Positions 12,311 through 22,688 are shown, counted from the stretch's first letter. The stretch: DNA of 64,000 nucleotides from Bigelowiella natans CCMP2755 (GCA_000320545.1 ADNK01003301.1:1-64000); one strand, 5' to 3'. A program made the numbers and translations. Notes: generated by a model not told the origin, from the sequence alone.

Positions 12311-12986
12311 ATACTATCGTATGTCACCCTTCCCCTGATCTGTGTTGTCCTCGCGTGTGGATTTGTACGTGTGTTTGTTCGTGGATGATCGATCAGTCCC
12401 ACCTCTCTCCGGTGCAAAACCCTGCTGTGTGGGTGAGTATGCTGAAGCACATGGTAATAGTAGTTGTAGTACTATTACTACTATCTTTTGCTAGCTGCTA
12501 GTAGTAGTATCCTTCTATTTTACACTCTGTTCGAATGCACCGCCCCCCCTGTCCCGCCTTTAACCCCCTCACGTAAATGTCTTCTTCTTCTTCTTCTTCT
12601 TCTTCTTCTTCTTCTTCCCCTTTCTGGTGCGTAGCTGAGAATGGCTGGGGCGACTGAGCGGCAGGAGCATAAGAACATGTGGAGCAACCAGCTCGTAGAT
12701 CTGAAGAAACTCGAACAGTAGTATATGCTGATATTTTCATATCTCTTTAACAATCACACGACAAGTCCACGTGCATCTTCCCTTTCGTTTGCTGAGAAAT
12801 CGGAACCCCCGTCGTCATCTCAGGTATTCTCCAACATCGTGGGCGCCGCCCCCTGTTCCATCCGCTGTGGCCGCACCCACTGCAGTTGCTGCTGCTGCTA
12901 CTGCAGAAACGCCGTCAGATGAAACAGAGCCCTCAGCAGCGAATGAGGGAGATGAAGGAAAAGGGGGGAATGAAGGCAGGCCTTGA
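5841..12986 (+). CDS. Multi-exon Tudor-domain protein, unidentified family
   Basis: The gene starts at ATG 5841 and ends at TGA 12984-12986. Phase-consistent exons include 5841-6179, 6347-6427, 6566-6692, 6886-6964, 7243-7291, 7717-7752, 8071-8127, 8313-8378, 8457-8512, 8912-8943, 9078-9141 and 9318-9371. A second well-supported block is 10178-10249, 10471-10516 and 10866-10913, and further exons run from about 11220 to the end (11653-11743, 11915-11954, and others). Two Tudor-like modules are visible: one reads EIEVYWNGDDKWYPAEVDSI and continues GDVITVNY; the other reads VEVFWAQDNTWYTGTVKWVD and continues to VRYDDGDER. Such domains bind methylated Lys/Arg or act in chromatin and RNA complexes. 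The N-terminal ~110 residues are helical and charged; the C-terminus is Pro/Ala-rich then acidic. Joins around 9372-10177 and 10914-11220 are unresolved. I do not recognise the full-length family. Confidence 0.7.
6272..6310. repeat. (TG)n microsatellite, Tudor-gene intron 1
   Basis: A TG run on the sense strand in the 6180-6346 intron. Confidence 0.9.
8022..8061. repeat. (CT)n microsatellite at a Tudor-gene acceptor
   Basis: The run ends with CCCACAATAG immediately before the exon at 8071, so it is the polypyrimidine tract. Confidence 0.9.
8980..9029. repeat. (TG)n(AG)n compound microsatellite
   Basis: It lies in the 8944-9077 intron of the Tudor gene, 36 bp after the donor. Confidence 0.9.
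9460..9691. repeat. Cluster of (TG)n, (GAT)n and (TG)n
   Basis: Two TG runs (9460-9498 and 9651-9691) flank a GAT run (9535-9560) in a Tudor-gene intron. Confidence 0.9.
10597..10665. repeat. (GAT)n microsatellite
   Basis: An imperfect GAT/AAT run in the 10517-10865 intron of the Tudor gene. Confidence 0.85.
10907..11002. repeat. 48-bp perfect tandem duplication
   Basis: Units 10907-10954 and 10955-11002 are identical, each starting TACGAGAGTAGAAGAAGTG. The first unit includes the last 7 bases of a Tudor-gene exon and its 5' splice site, so the splice site is copied into the intron. Confidence 0.92.
11297..11396. repeat. (GA)n with GGACTAGA interruptions
   Basis: The run starts within the donor of the exon ending at 11294 (GTGAGAGAGAG) and shows the block GAGAGGACTAGA three times. 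Confidence 0.85.
12236..12308. repeat. (TA)n(TG)n compound microsatellite
   Basis: A TA run followed at once by a TG run inside a late Tudor-gene intron, shortly after the GTAAGA donor at about 12205. Confidence 0.9.
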
Positions 12987-13563
12987 CCGTTGAATGGACG
13001 TGGCTTATCGTCGTCGTCGTTGTCGTTGCTGTTGTCAAACGACAAGAGCTCATCTTCCCAAGTGCCAAAGGACAGAGAAAAGTAGTTGAAAATGTTGGGG
13101 AAACATCCTTCATTGTTGTTCAAAGTAATGAGTGAGTTGATCATCTTTCCAGCACACGTACTACGAAGAGTGACTAAAAATTAGTCGGATCGGACGGAAA
13201 GATATGTAGTTAACAAGATGAGAGTAATATCACATTGATGCATTCACGACGATGTAAAATCTGACAAGTTGCTGAATCATCAACTACTATAAAAATATTT
13301 TTGGCAAACAGCATAACCCGTGATTCATCGGAGTTATTATTATTGGTGCTTTTCGCAATGTTAATTATAGATCCATATCATAAAGTGGATTCGCAGCAGC
13401 CATACATGATCGAAGACATATAGCATACTATATGATGATTAGCAAAGCACTACCACTGCATGCGCAGGAGAGAATTATATACGTGTGTGATGAATAACTC
13501 ACATAAGTATCTTATAGGCGCTTTAGCTTGTATTGCCGGCGACAACAATATGCATACTATAAG

Positions 13564-13632
13564 CAGCATTGCACAGCTGCATAAGGGTGACCATTGAAAA
13601 TTTTAATCTCTTCATTACATCCGTCTCATATA
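13564..13632 (-). repeat. Dispersed repeat, copy 3
   Basis: On the minus strand it reads ATATGAGACGGATGTAATGA, AAATTTTCAATGGTCACCC and TTATGCAGCTGTGCAATGC. It is close to the consensus. Confidence 0.75.
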
Positions 13633-13636
13633 TTAT

Positions 13637-13705
13637 AGCTCTGCATAGCGCATTAGGCTGACTAATGAAAAAATGTAATCTTTTCATTACACCAGTCTCA
13701 CATAT
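13637..13705 (-). repeat. Dispersed repeat, copy 4
   Basis: On the minus strand it reads ATGTGAGACTGGTGTAATGA, ATTTTTTCATTAGTCAGCC and TAATGCGCTATGCAGAGC. It lies just beside copy 3 in the same orientation. Confidence 0.7.
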
Positions 13706-14056
13706 GTCTAGGTATAGCCTAGCAGTGTTTTTTCTGCGCATCTATGTTAGCATAGGGGCGAAGTAGTACTACATGAAGCGACTATATATCACATGCAAAG
13801 CAAATAATTTCCAGCAGTGTATAAAGCAAGAATGACAAAAGTATTTACTTATCTCAATAATGTACAATAGAATGCACCATTATCTTCCCCCAAGAAGAAA
13901 CAAACAAAGTCAAGTTCATTTAAATTTCATTGTCTGATCGCCTGAATCTCCTTTCGAAGAAGGAATTTGCGTGAAACTGTAGTTCTTCAATCTTCAAACA
14001 ATGCCTCCTGCCCTCTCCAATTTGAACCCACTTCACACTCCAAGTGTATAATATTA

Positions 14057-14335
14057 TTATTCATCATCTGGTAGTTCATTCCATTTTTTCAGTGCTTCTT
14101 CATATTCTTTTTTAGCAACTTCTGCTTTTTGTTCATATTTTTTCTTTTTGCTTTCGTTTATTGTTTTCCAACTAGCTCCACCCTGACTGACCATCTCAGT
14201 CACATTGTATTTACCATCATTCGTTTTCCGGAAATCGGTCATAAAATGGAAGAAAGCCGACCTGTGATATCGGAACCAAATTGAATGGGACAACAACATT
14301 AGTAATAATAGTAATAATAATAATAATGACATATG

Positions 14336-14386
<51 letters not shown>

Positions 14387-15304
14387 CATACAAGAATTGT
14401 ATACTTCACCTACGAATAGGATGTGTCTCTATGGCTTAGTAAAATCTTACTACTTACATCGGCTTCTTTGGCTTTTGCCCTGCCTTGCTATTGCTTTGTT
14501 TCTCTTTGTAAGCCTCCATTGCAGACTCATGCTCTGCTTTGAGTTTCGCAGCGTTCTTTTCGTAGGGGGCCTTATCAGCATCACTCATGGTACCCCAAAC
14601 CTTTCCTGCCTCTTGAAGAAGGGACTTCGCATCATACTGAGTGTCGATATTATACGTCTTAATCTTGTGTGTGATGTGAGGAAGTATGGGTCATGGCTTG
14701 TGAAATGGTAATAATCTCAGTAACTAACCTTGGCTTTATTTTCCTCTCTGAACTTATCGAGGAAAAGCAAAAATGCCGACTTGGGTTTCTTGGGCTTATC
14801 TGCCAACAATCATTGTCATCTATTCCCCAATTTAAGGAATAACTTAAGTAATCTAAGTAATCTAGATAAAATGAAACCTGGATCTTTGGCCATTTTCTTG
14901 AGTTTTTTCTTGTCTGACTCCTTAGCCTTTCCCTTCGAATTAGCAGCACTCTTTTTCTTTTCGGGAGTTGAGTTTTTCCTTGTAGTCTTCTCCTTGGCAG
15001 GAGCTTTCTCCTCTGCTGATTTCTTGTTGGCACCACCCTTTAGCATTAAATTATGAAATTTCCAGCAACGCTCTGACACAACCTCTTCCCCTTGGCTGAC
15101 AAGGGGTGAACAAGATAGTTTGCTTCGTGATATTTTTGCTGAAACCCCATCGGCGTGCTTCCGGGATGGAGGGAGACCGAGGACTGCGAGAGTGGCGATT
15201 AAGATAATGCCTACAATGATTGAGCGTCTCCCAGGAGGGGCTAATCTTGTGTTCCTCCTCCTTGGAGGATACCCAAGCGAGCGCGCCAAGGGTCTTTCCT
15301 CCAT
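14057..15304 (-). CDS. Two-HMG-box protein with signal/transit-like leader
   Basis: Four phase-consistent exons: 15304-14878, 14799-14729, 14663-14458 and 14261-14057. HMG boxes bend DNA without strong sequence preference. The first box starts DKPKKPKSAFLLFLDKFREE and continues with GKVWGTMSDADKAPYEKNA. The second starts PKKPMSAFFHFMTDFRK and includes GGASWKTINESKKKKYEQKA; the protein ends NELPDDE. Ahead of the boxes is a leader of about 24 basic residues, a hydrophobic run (SIIVGIILIATLAVLGL), a Ser/Arg-rich stretch, then ~60 Lys/Ala-rich residues. Ordinary nuclear HMGB proteins lack any hydrophobic N-terminus. The layout matches the plastid EF-G leader in this window, so the plastid nucleoid or a nucleomorph/periplastid chromatin is a plausible destination; this is inference. 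The ATG at 15304 is the first in frame after an upstream non-ATG stretch. Confidence 0.82.
14339..14383. repeat. (AT)n microsatellite
   Basis: A pure AT run lying in the last intron of the HMG-box gene, between the exons ending at 14458 and starting at 14261. Confidence 0.9.
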
Positions 15305-16540
15305 TTTATTGGACACACAGAATCTTTTTCAGACATACTGGAAGATATTGGGGTCACCGATATTTTCCAATCTACGAAGATTCATAGAGAACGACAAAGA
15401 AGATTCACTTCCGAAAACAGTTTAGCCAATCAACTTCTACTCCATGTCGCCTTGACGCGCTGCGGAAATGCCTTCGCGCGCTCGGAGACTGACCGAAATT
15501 TTATTTCGGCACCCATATTCAATCTTTCTCGGTGGAATTATTTTTGCGTCAGCACACGCGATAATGCGGCAATCGACCAGATTTAACTAATAGCCTGCAT
15601 TCCTCTCGTTTTTTGCTATTTTGAGGAGTAGTTGGTTGGCAGTCCGACGAAATTCGCTCGATGATGTGATCAACAAAAAGTGATACAAACGACAAGGAAA
15701 TATTCTTGACGTATGATAAAATGAATGGTTTTTCGCTCTAAATTGCTCCAGTGAAAGAGAATTAAGATCTTACACGCATCTGTTCAAATCTGTTCGACGG
15801 GTACGGCACCCCCTCCCTCCCATACTTAAAAAGAAGTACTGCCCATATCATCGCGCACCTCCCTGTTCATAATGGGAGGTTGATGACTTCATTTTTGTAA
15901 TGTAAATTAACGGTGCAATTTGCCGTTGAGGGACACTGCAATTGCACACTCCAAGTCGGGGTGCCACGGTGGTACTTTTCCCACGTTGTGCAGCAGCATC
16001 CGAGAAAAACTCATTTTGAGTTTCTGCGGATGCAATGACAGTCCCTCTCAGATATTACTTTGATATCGACATTGAAATGTCTTCCGAAAAGAAGAATTCG
16101 ACCATTTTGAGGAAACCATCCGATGACGTTTTTTTCGATCTTTCTCTCCCCGAGAAGATGCGATGGTTTCTCTTTCTTCATAAAACATCGAGTACCGTTT
16201 GCTCATGTGTTGAAGAATATGCAAGGGAGTACTTGGGATGGTAGCTGGGTATGGGATCGGGAATGATATCTTAATGGGATCGCATAATTGATCATTTGTG
16301 AATCTTCTTCAGTATTCCTCATTCACGCAATTTAACTTGGGAATGAGCGGATATTCTCCGAACAATCTAAGAACAAGAATGACAAGCAAGGTTGTGTACT
16401 ATAGATTTTAAATTTGGTGGGAAAGTATATTCTGAGGGCTTTGGAATACTAGAAAACTTAAGAGTCGATTATGATGACATCACTCACTCAAGATACCGGG
16501 GATGAAGCGGCTAATTCAAACATGGAATGAAATTTAAGTG
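15305..16540. other. Divergent intergenic region, HMG-box gene to pyrophosphatase
   Basis: The two flanking genes are transcribed away from each other, so promoters for both lie here. A 69-codon ATG frame at 16035-16244 could be a 5' exon of the pyrophosphatase gene or chance. A TTTCTTCCTTTTAG acceptor-like site ends near 16572, hinting that the annotated first exon may begin there with coding sequence upstream. No repeats stand out. Confidence 0.45.
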
Positions 16541-18309
16541 ATGGAACTGATTAACTCTTTCTTCCTTTTAGTCCGACGTCTCCATCAGCTTACCAGTCCA
16601 TGTACAGGACACGAAAGCCTACTCCCGCATGTAGATCAACTCTCACACACTGCCTCCATATCATTGATATCAACGTGTCTTTCTATCCTCAGCTCCAATG
16701 AACAATACACCTCGAAGCCAGTATCCGCGAGCCTGGATAATAGGCAATCATTAGAGCAATTTACCATGCTTGTTTACGTTATGGTGGGGCTCTCGGGTTT
16801 CTGCATATTGCTTGGGCTGCTTTCAATGGGATTCCGAGCAGGGTATGGTTGGAGTAGTTTCAGTAGCTTATTAACTGCTGCTGCTGCTGCTGCTGATGAT
16901 GATGATCCGTACTCTATTTATCTAGCAATGTCATGAAATTGTGCTTTGGTTGCTCTTCTCCATCGAATTGCATTACATTTTAATTATTCCAAACGCACAT
17001 CACCAGTAGCGTCCTCAAACCCTACCGTCCGTTGCAGGTACATGATACTGGTGCTGCTCATCTGCATCGGCAGTTTCTTCCTTATTCTATATCTCGCTCA
17101 ATGGATCATCGCACACCCAGACAACGACCCTCAAATGAGGAAGATATCAGATTACATCCGTGAGGGTGCCCAAGGTACAGCATCAACCGAGCAGATGCCC
17201 CTCTTGACAGTTACTTATCAAAATAATTTCTGCTGCCTTTTCCTTCTTCTTCACACTTATCATCGTTCATTCATCTATTAGGGTTCCTTACGGTCCAGTA
17301 CAACACTATCCTTTGGATGGCTGGTGCCGTGGCAGTGGTGATCTTTGGTATCTACCTGTTCCGAGCCTCCACGACGAAGGAGGTCTCTAAGACCACACTT
17401 GCGATCCTGACGTCGCTATCGTTCGGTCTGGGTTGCTTTTGTTCCGCACTCGCTGGCTACATTGGCGTCTGGTCCTCTGTGCGCGTGAACATCCGTGTGG
17501 CAATGGCAGCTGGAAAGCGGGATTACATAAATTGTTTCTTGCTCTGTTTCCGGGGCGGGGCGCTCTCAGCCTGCCTTTCCGCGTCCATGTGTATCCTCGG
17601 AATTTGCATGCTTTACCTACTTGTTCACATTATCTTCGTCGACTTCTCTGGAATGCCAGTCCACGAAGTTCCGGTGCTGCTCGCTGGCTATGGCTTCGGA
17701 GCATCGTTCGTGGCGCTTTTCATGCAGCTCGGGGGAGGCATCTACACCAAGGCTGCTGACGTGGGTGCGGATATGTGCGGGAAGATCGACCAAAACCTGC
17801 CGGAAGACGATCCAAGGAATCCGGCTGTCATTGCGGACCTTGTTGGAGATAATGTCGGGGACTGTGCAGGATCCATGGTATTACGTACTGTACAGCAGCA
17901 TGATGATGATGAGGAGGAGGAGGAGGAGGCAATGGATGAGTACGACCCAAAAAAAGGATGAGACAAAACACAACAATATAACGATGCACATCTGCATAAT
18001 TGCACGTTATTGTTATTGTTGTTGTTGCTACGGTGGTAGTGGTAGTGGTAGTCCTGGTGTCATTATATGCTCTGACATCTTAAATTCTTCTCAGGCCGAT
18101 GTATTCGAGAGCATTGCCGCTGAGATCATCGGAACCATGATTCTGGGAGCTAGTCTAGGCCACGAAGCAAAAGTGGAGAACTTGGAGGCTTTCATCTTCT
18201 TTCCACTCATCATTCATGCCTTTGACTTAGTTGTAAGCGGTGTCGGTATTATGGCAGTGCAATCGCGCGGTCGGTCGGAGCCTCCTCTCACTACAATGCT
18301 CAGAGGGTA

Positions 18310-18352
<43 letters not shown>

Positions 18353-19684
18353 ACTCTCTTCTCTTTTTCACACACATACATATTAAGAGAGAGTGAGAAA
18401 GAGAAAAAGAGAGAGAGAAAGCGAAAGGCTCACGCACAAACTCTATCACAACAAAGGTACACGGTGGCGATGGTACTCGCAATCATCGGCTTCGTCGCAA
18501 CGACACGCTGGATGCTCTACACCGAGGTTGCTCCCAACGCTTGGTGGCACTTTTCTGGCTGCGGTATCTGTGGGATTGTGACGTCCTACCTCCTCGTCCT
18601 CATCACTAAGTACTACACGGACTACGAAAACTCTCCTGTAATAGGCATTGCGCGCGCGAGCAAGTCGGGTCATGGGACCAACATAATTGCGGGGGTTGCC
18701 GTTGGAATGGAGTCGACTGGTCTGCCAATTGCTGTAATCTCAGTGGCTCTCATGATCTCCTATACACTCGGAAAGACCTCGGGACTCCCAGGAAACGCTG
18801 CTGGCGTGTTCGGTACTGCAGTGGCAACTATGGGCATGCTCTGTACCGCCGTCTTTGTGCTCTCCATGAACAACTTCGGACCCATCGCTGACAATGGCGG
18901 AGGAATCGTCGAGATGAGCGGCCAGGGCGAGGAGATTCGCGAGATCACGGATATGCTTGACGCAGTTGGAAACGTCACTAAGGCTGCTTCCAAAGGCTAC
19001 GCAGTCGGCGGATCAGCTCTCGCCTGCTTCGTGCTCTTCCAGGCCTTCCTCGACGAGATCAGCATCCTCATCAACAAGCCCTTCCAGAACATTGACATTG
19101 CCAATGTCGAGGTGGTGATAGGCGGGATGCTGGGCGTGATGACGATCTTCCTCTTCACTGGATGGTCGATGGCCGCTGTGGGATCCACCGCCGAAAAAGT
19201 CGTGCAGGAGGTGCGGAGGCAGTTCCAAGCCATGCCTGGTATCATGGCCACCCCTCAGACACAACAGCCCGACTACACAACATGTGTCGCTATTGTGACA
19301 AAAGGAGCCCTCGGAGCGATGGTAAAACCCGCGTTACTTGCGTTGGCTATGCCTGTCGTTGTCGGCTTTAGCTTCCGTGCCATCGGTTCTTACACCAACC
19401 AGCCCTTGCTTGGATTAGAAGTAGTGGCAGGCTTCATGATGTTCGGCAGCATTACCGGCCTAATGATGGCTATCTTCCTCGACAATAGTGGAGGTGCATG
19501 GGACAACGCAAAAAAACTAGTGGAAAAGTCTGGGCAGAAGGGCTCCGAGCAACACAAGGCCGCCGTGACGGGAGACACGGTCGGAGATCCTTTCAAAGAC
19601 ACTTCTGGTCCCTCCCTCCACGTCATCATTACAACGATGTCGACGACGATACTGGTCTTGGGACCCCTTTTCGCATCTTATTAA
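16541..19684 (+). CDS. Membrane H+-translocating pyrophosphatase, type II (K+-independent)
   Basis: Five phase-consistent exons: 16541-16842, 17038-17174, 17282-17877, 18095-18306 and 18457-19684, giving about 824 residues. The enzyme hydrolyses PPi to pump protons across acidic compartment membranes (vacuole, Golgi or acidocalcisome). Substrate motifs are intact: DVGADMCGKI, PEDDPRNPAVIADLVGDNVG, and a C-terminal DTVGDPFKDTSGPSLHV. The decisive site is GNVTKA: Lys at the position that is Ala in K+-dependent enzymes marks the K+-independent, AVP2-like type. MRKISDYIREGAQGF also matches type II enzymes. Many transmembrane segments are visible. Intron 4 is a CT then GA tract. The first ~80 residues before the first membrane segment are poorly conserved, so the true start could differ and lie on an upstream exon. 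Confidence 0.93.
18311..18350. repeat. (CT)n microsatellite in pyrophosphatase intron 4
   Basis: The run starts a few bases after the 5' splice site (GTACTCG) of the 18307-18456 intron and is followed by a GA-rich tract before the acceptor. Confidence 0.9.
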
Positions 19685-21269
19685 TACAAGTATTGATTTG
19701 CTGGTGATGAAGTGTATCAACTTTAGTGTTGGTGATGATGATGACGAACATAATAGTTCATATGAGTACATCAACCCGATATCATATGTTTGAATCTTTC
19801 AATGCAATCGGAATTCATTTTTAGTTTAAAAAAAATATTCAGGAGATGGATGAAGGAAATTAATGTATGAAGTTTCCTCACATGTCTTTGACTATGCCAT
19901 ACATCTAAACATGTAGCAGCTACAATGTGTGCATGGCGCCCCAACTCTAGACTGGCGTGTGCGGCACCATGTTGATCATTGCTACTGTGCGTCGGCGTCA
20001 TCAAACGAAATCTTGCAAAAACAACTTAGCAGCCCTGTTAGCTAGACAGCGAATGGAATGAGCGGCTTGCGTGTTGAATTGAATGTGACACTTTTCACCG
20101 CACATGCGAGCAATCTGCCCACATCATGGCAAAGCTAAGCGAGCACATGCTGTCAGCATGCTAGCATGCTAGCGTGCATGCTTGCTAGCTTGCCAGCCAG
20201 CATGCTTTTCATTCTCGCCTTGTTGTTGGTTTCCACCTCTCTAGCTCTCTCCCTCCTTCTCTCCCAATCTGTGCTAGCAATGCCAATGACCACATGCAAT
20301 CGATCAACTGTTCTGTCACTCACTAGCTCGCCCCAAAGGGTCGCGTGCTTGTGCATGCAAGCCTCCCTTCTCACTGCTGCCACTGGACTGGATGGCTAGC
20401 TAGCTGGCACGTCAGCAAGGCTGAAGGTGTGCTGCAGTGGTGGATGCCACCTGCAAGCACTGCAAACAAGTTGGATGCGGCCCAAGCAGGTGGACAAGGC
20501 TAGAAGGGGTGCACATTGAGCGCGCACACCACACAGGTCTGAAGGTCAGCCCACGGGGCCAGCTTGCTAGCTTGGGTGAACAAGGTTGCTTGTCAATGCT
20601 GTTGAACAGGCAAGCTAGCAAGGCAAATGGCGACGATGCAGTGCTCCAAACACACAGGTGGAGATGGCCTAGTTTTTGAAGTCTCTGAAAGAAAGAAAGA
20701 AACTTGATGATGGACTACATTTCCAAAATGTGAATGTTGCACTTGCAAAGTGCTAGAGCACAAAGTGCAATGCCTCGAGCTAAACACAGCTTTGAAGTCA
20801 ATTCCCCTCCGACTGTGAGCATCATTGATGATGACTCCCACTTTTCGAGTTTTTTTTGCAGGAGTTTGCACCGAATTGTCATTATTAGGAGTGAGCTTCG
20901 ACAAAAAAAAACATGTCATACAAGATGCAGACAATGTGACGCATGTTAGCTTGTAGAATATTTTTTTTTGGTTCGAGCTTCGACAAAAAGCTCATTAAAG
21001 CAAACATTCAAAACACTCCACTTGAACAATGTTCAACACTGCCGAAATTAAGACATGTCAAATTTGCCTCAACAACAAACAACATTTACATGAACTAACC
21101 AGATCCATGATTAGCCGTTTAGGCAATTTATTCCAAAAAAGTTTGTTGAATGTAACTAACCAGATCTTTATTGTTATCCCTACTACTATTAATAGTCTTA
21201 GACCTAATCTTACATGTAGTAGTAGTTCATGACGGACGACGACCTGTAACGCACACCTCGACACTAGAC
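19685..21269. other. Intergenic, palindromic-hexamer-rich
   Basis: No gene is seen. From about 20120 to 20640 the sequence is dense in GCTAGC, GCATGC, AGCT and TGCA words, unlike the flanking gene sequence. Reading frames here are short and have no recognisable content. Confidence 0.5.
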
Positions 21270-21815
21270 ATGCCAACGGAAATGGATACTACTAAATCTA
21301 CACAGGACGTGATGAATGTTGGCCACACGCCAGCGGTCGCTGAATCGAAGGAATCACCGTCTTGTGGGTTCGATGAAAAGTCACCTTGGATCCGTGTAGG
21401 ATGTTCAGTTAACGGTGTCCCAAACATGTGTGGAGGGCTAAATTGTTTGCTCATTCCATGCTCTGGAATTTTCTGTGGATGTCCTGTTTTCCACATGCAA
21501 ATACCTTACATGAACAACAAATTGCCAAACCCAAATAAGGAACCTATTCTGGGTTGCTGCAGCTGCGAAGATATTGATGAGTACAATTGTCCGACTTGTT
21601 GGGTTCCATCGCCTGTGTCTCTTCCATGCTGCCTGCTGTGCTTCGTTCCTGTAGCCATTTTGAGTGTCTGCTCTGACAAGTTCGAAGCTGGTCCATGCTG
21701 TTATTTTTGTTTTTTCGCTGGAGTTCTTCCTTCATCTAAAAGTTGCTGTTACCTTCCGTGTGCTCTCATGGATCAATTACCGAATAAATGGATTTCAATG
21801 AAAGACGAGTGGTAG
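21270..21815 (+). CDS. Cys-rich protein of unknown function
   Basis: A 181-residue frame from the ATG at 21270; the same frame is open upstream to 21171 without an ATG, so an upstream exon is possible. The first ~40 residues are polar. The rest is very Cys-rich, with pairs and short spacings such as GCCSCEDIDEYNCPTCW, LPCCLLCF and GPCCYFCFFAG, mixed with hydrophobic runs (CLLIPCSGIFCGC, FVPVAIL). This pattern recalls Cys-rich membrane proteins of the PLAC8 type, but the PLAC8 CCLxxxCPC signature is not clearly there. Function is unknown. It converges with the EF-G gene. Confidence 0.55.
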   Translation: MPTEMDTTKSTQDVMNVGHTPAVAESKESPSCGFDEKSPWIRVGCSVNGVPNMCGGLNCLLIPCSGIFCGCPVFHMQIPYMNNKLPNPNKEPILGCCSCEDIDEYNCPTCWVPSPVSLPCCLLCFVPVAILSVCSDKFEAGPCCYFCFFAGVLPSSKSCCYLPCALMDQLPNKWISMKDEW

Positions 21816-22094
21816 TTTCTGTGAAGGTTCCACGGACGCGAATGATAATATCCCTAAACATAGAAGTGGTTCATGATTGCATGGTGGACACACCCTCACG
21901 ACATTGCAACCTGAGGAGCCTCTTGATAAGCTACTCAACACGGAGTAGTGCTAAATCTAATGTATTTTTCGAAAATCGACCTCCGACCTCTCCATTTCAC
22001 ACGCTGATTTTAACCAAAATGATTCAGCTAGAACGTCTGACCCCTTCATTGATGCTTGAAATGAAACAACTATTGGCACAGTATGTATCATTAT

Positions 22095-22164
22095 ATTATG
22101 AGACGGATGTGATGAACTCAATTGATTTTTTTCAACAGCCATCCTAATGTAGCTTTACAAAGCA
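22095..22164 (+). repeat. Dispersed repeat, copy 5
   Basis: It reads TTATGAGACGGATGTGATGA, then TTTTTTTCAACAGCCATCC, then TAATGTAGCTTTACAAAGC. Confidence 0.75.
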
Positions 22165-22193
22165 TATGTACATTATATATTTGTATATATATA

Positions 22194-22249
22194 TATGAGA
22201 CGGATGTAATGGAATGTTTAAATTTTTTCAATGGTCATCCTAATGTAGC

Positions 22250-22252
<3 letters not shown>
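22194..22252 (+). repeat. Dispersed repeat, copy 6
   Basis: It reads ATATGAGACGGATGTAATGG, then AATTTTTTCAATGGTCATCC, then TAATGTAGCTG. This is the copy nearest the consensus. TA repeats abut both ends. Confidence 0.8.

Positions 22253-22254
<2 letters not shown>

Positions 22255-22285
<31 letters not shown>
22255..22285. repeat. (TA)n between repeat copies 6 and 7
   Basis: A TA run directly joins the end of one repeat copy to the start of the next. Confidence 0.9.
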
Positions 22286-22288
<3 letters not shown>

Positions 22289-22352
22289 AGAGACGGATGC
22301 AATGATTAATTTAAATTTTATCAATGATCATCTTAATGTAGCTATGTAAAGC
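22286..22352 (+). repeat. Dispersed repeat, copy 7
   Basis: It reads GTAAGAGACGGATGCAATGA, then AAATTTTATCAATGATCATC, then TTAATGTAGCTATGTAAAGC. Confidence 0.75.
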
Positions 22353-22688
22353 AGCGGCCACAGCGTACATACCGTGATTCATCGCATCCATGTGATGGCG
22401 ATTCTGGGCAGTTTGATAGTGTCCGAGGAGGGTGTGTAGTATCAGTGTCTAGCCGAGCCGTTTCAAAGGCACCGGTCTGGTGTCATCACCCAGCTATTCT
22501 AGTATTGTTGTCGCAGAAAGCAGCAAATGCTGCCTGATGCATGTACACATGTGTGTGCGTCGAATGTAGACGAAAATTTGGGTATGTGGGCATGCAGCTT
22601 CATGCTGTCACGAGGATCGAATGTGTGACATTGCCGATTCGGCACGCTCCGCGACTTGTGGCATCATTTTTCGCATATGGCGGATAGT

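Larger units (their letters stand above)
12987..14056. other. Intergenic, Tudor gene to HMG-box gene (convergent)
   Basis: No gene is seen. It contains two head-to-tail copies of the dispersed repeat (13564-13632 and 13637-13705). The rest is AT-rich unique sequence with no reading frame of note. Confidence 0.55.

Noticed and set aside
17621-18094. Long continuous frame crossing pyrophosphatase exons 3 to 5
   Set aside because: It reads the wrong frame in exon 3 and through introns; splicing gives the conserved protein instead.
20153-20949. Short frames in the palindromic island, some with signal-like starts
   Set aside because: Both strands give similar frames because of the palindromic words; no supporting splice sites or motifs.
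22095-22352. Regularly spaced repeats suggesting a CRISPR array
   Set aside because: Only three diverged units with TA-rich gaps in a eukaryotic nuclear region; no cas genes.
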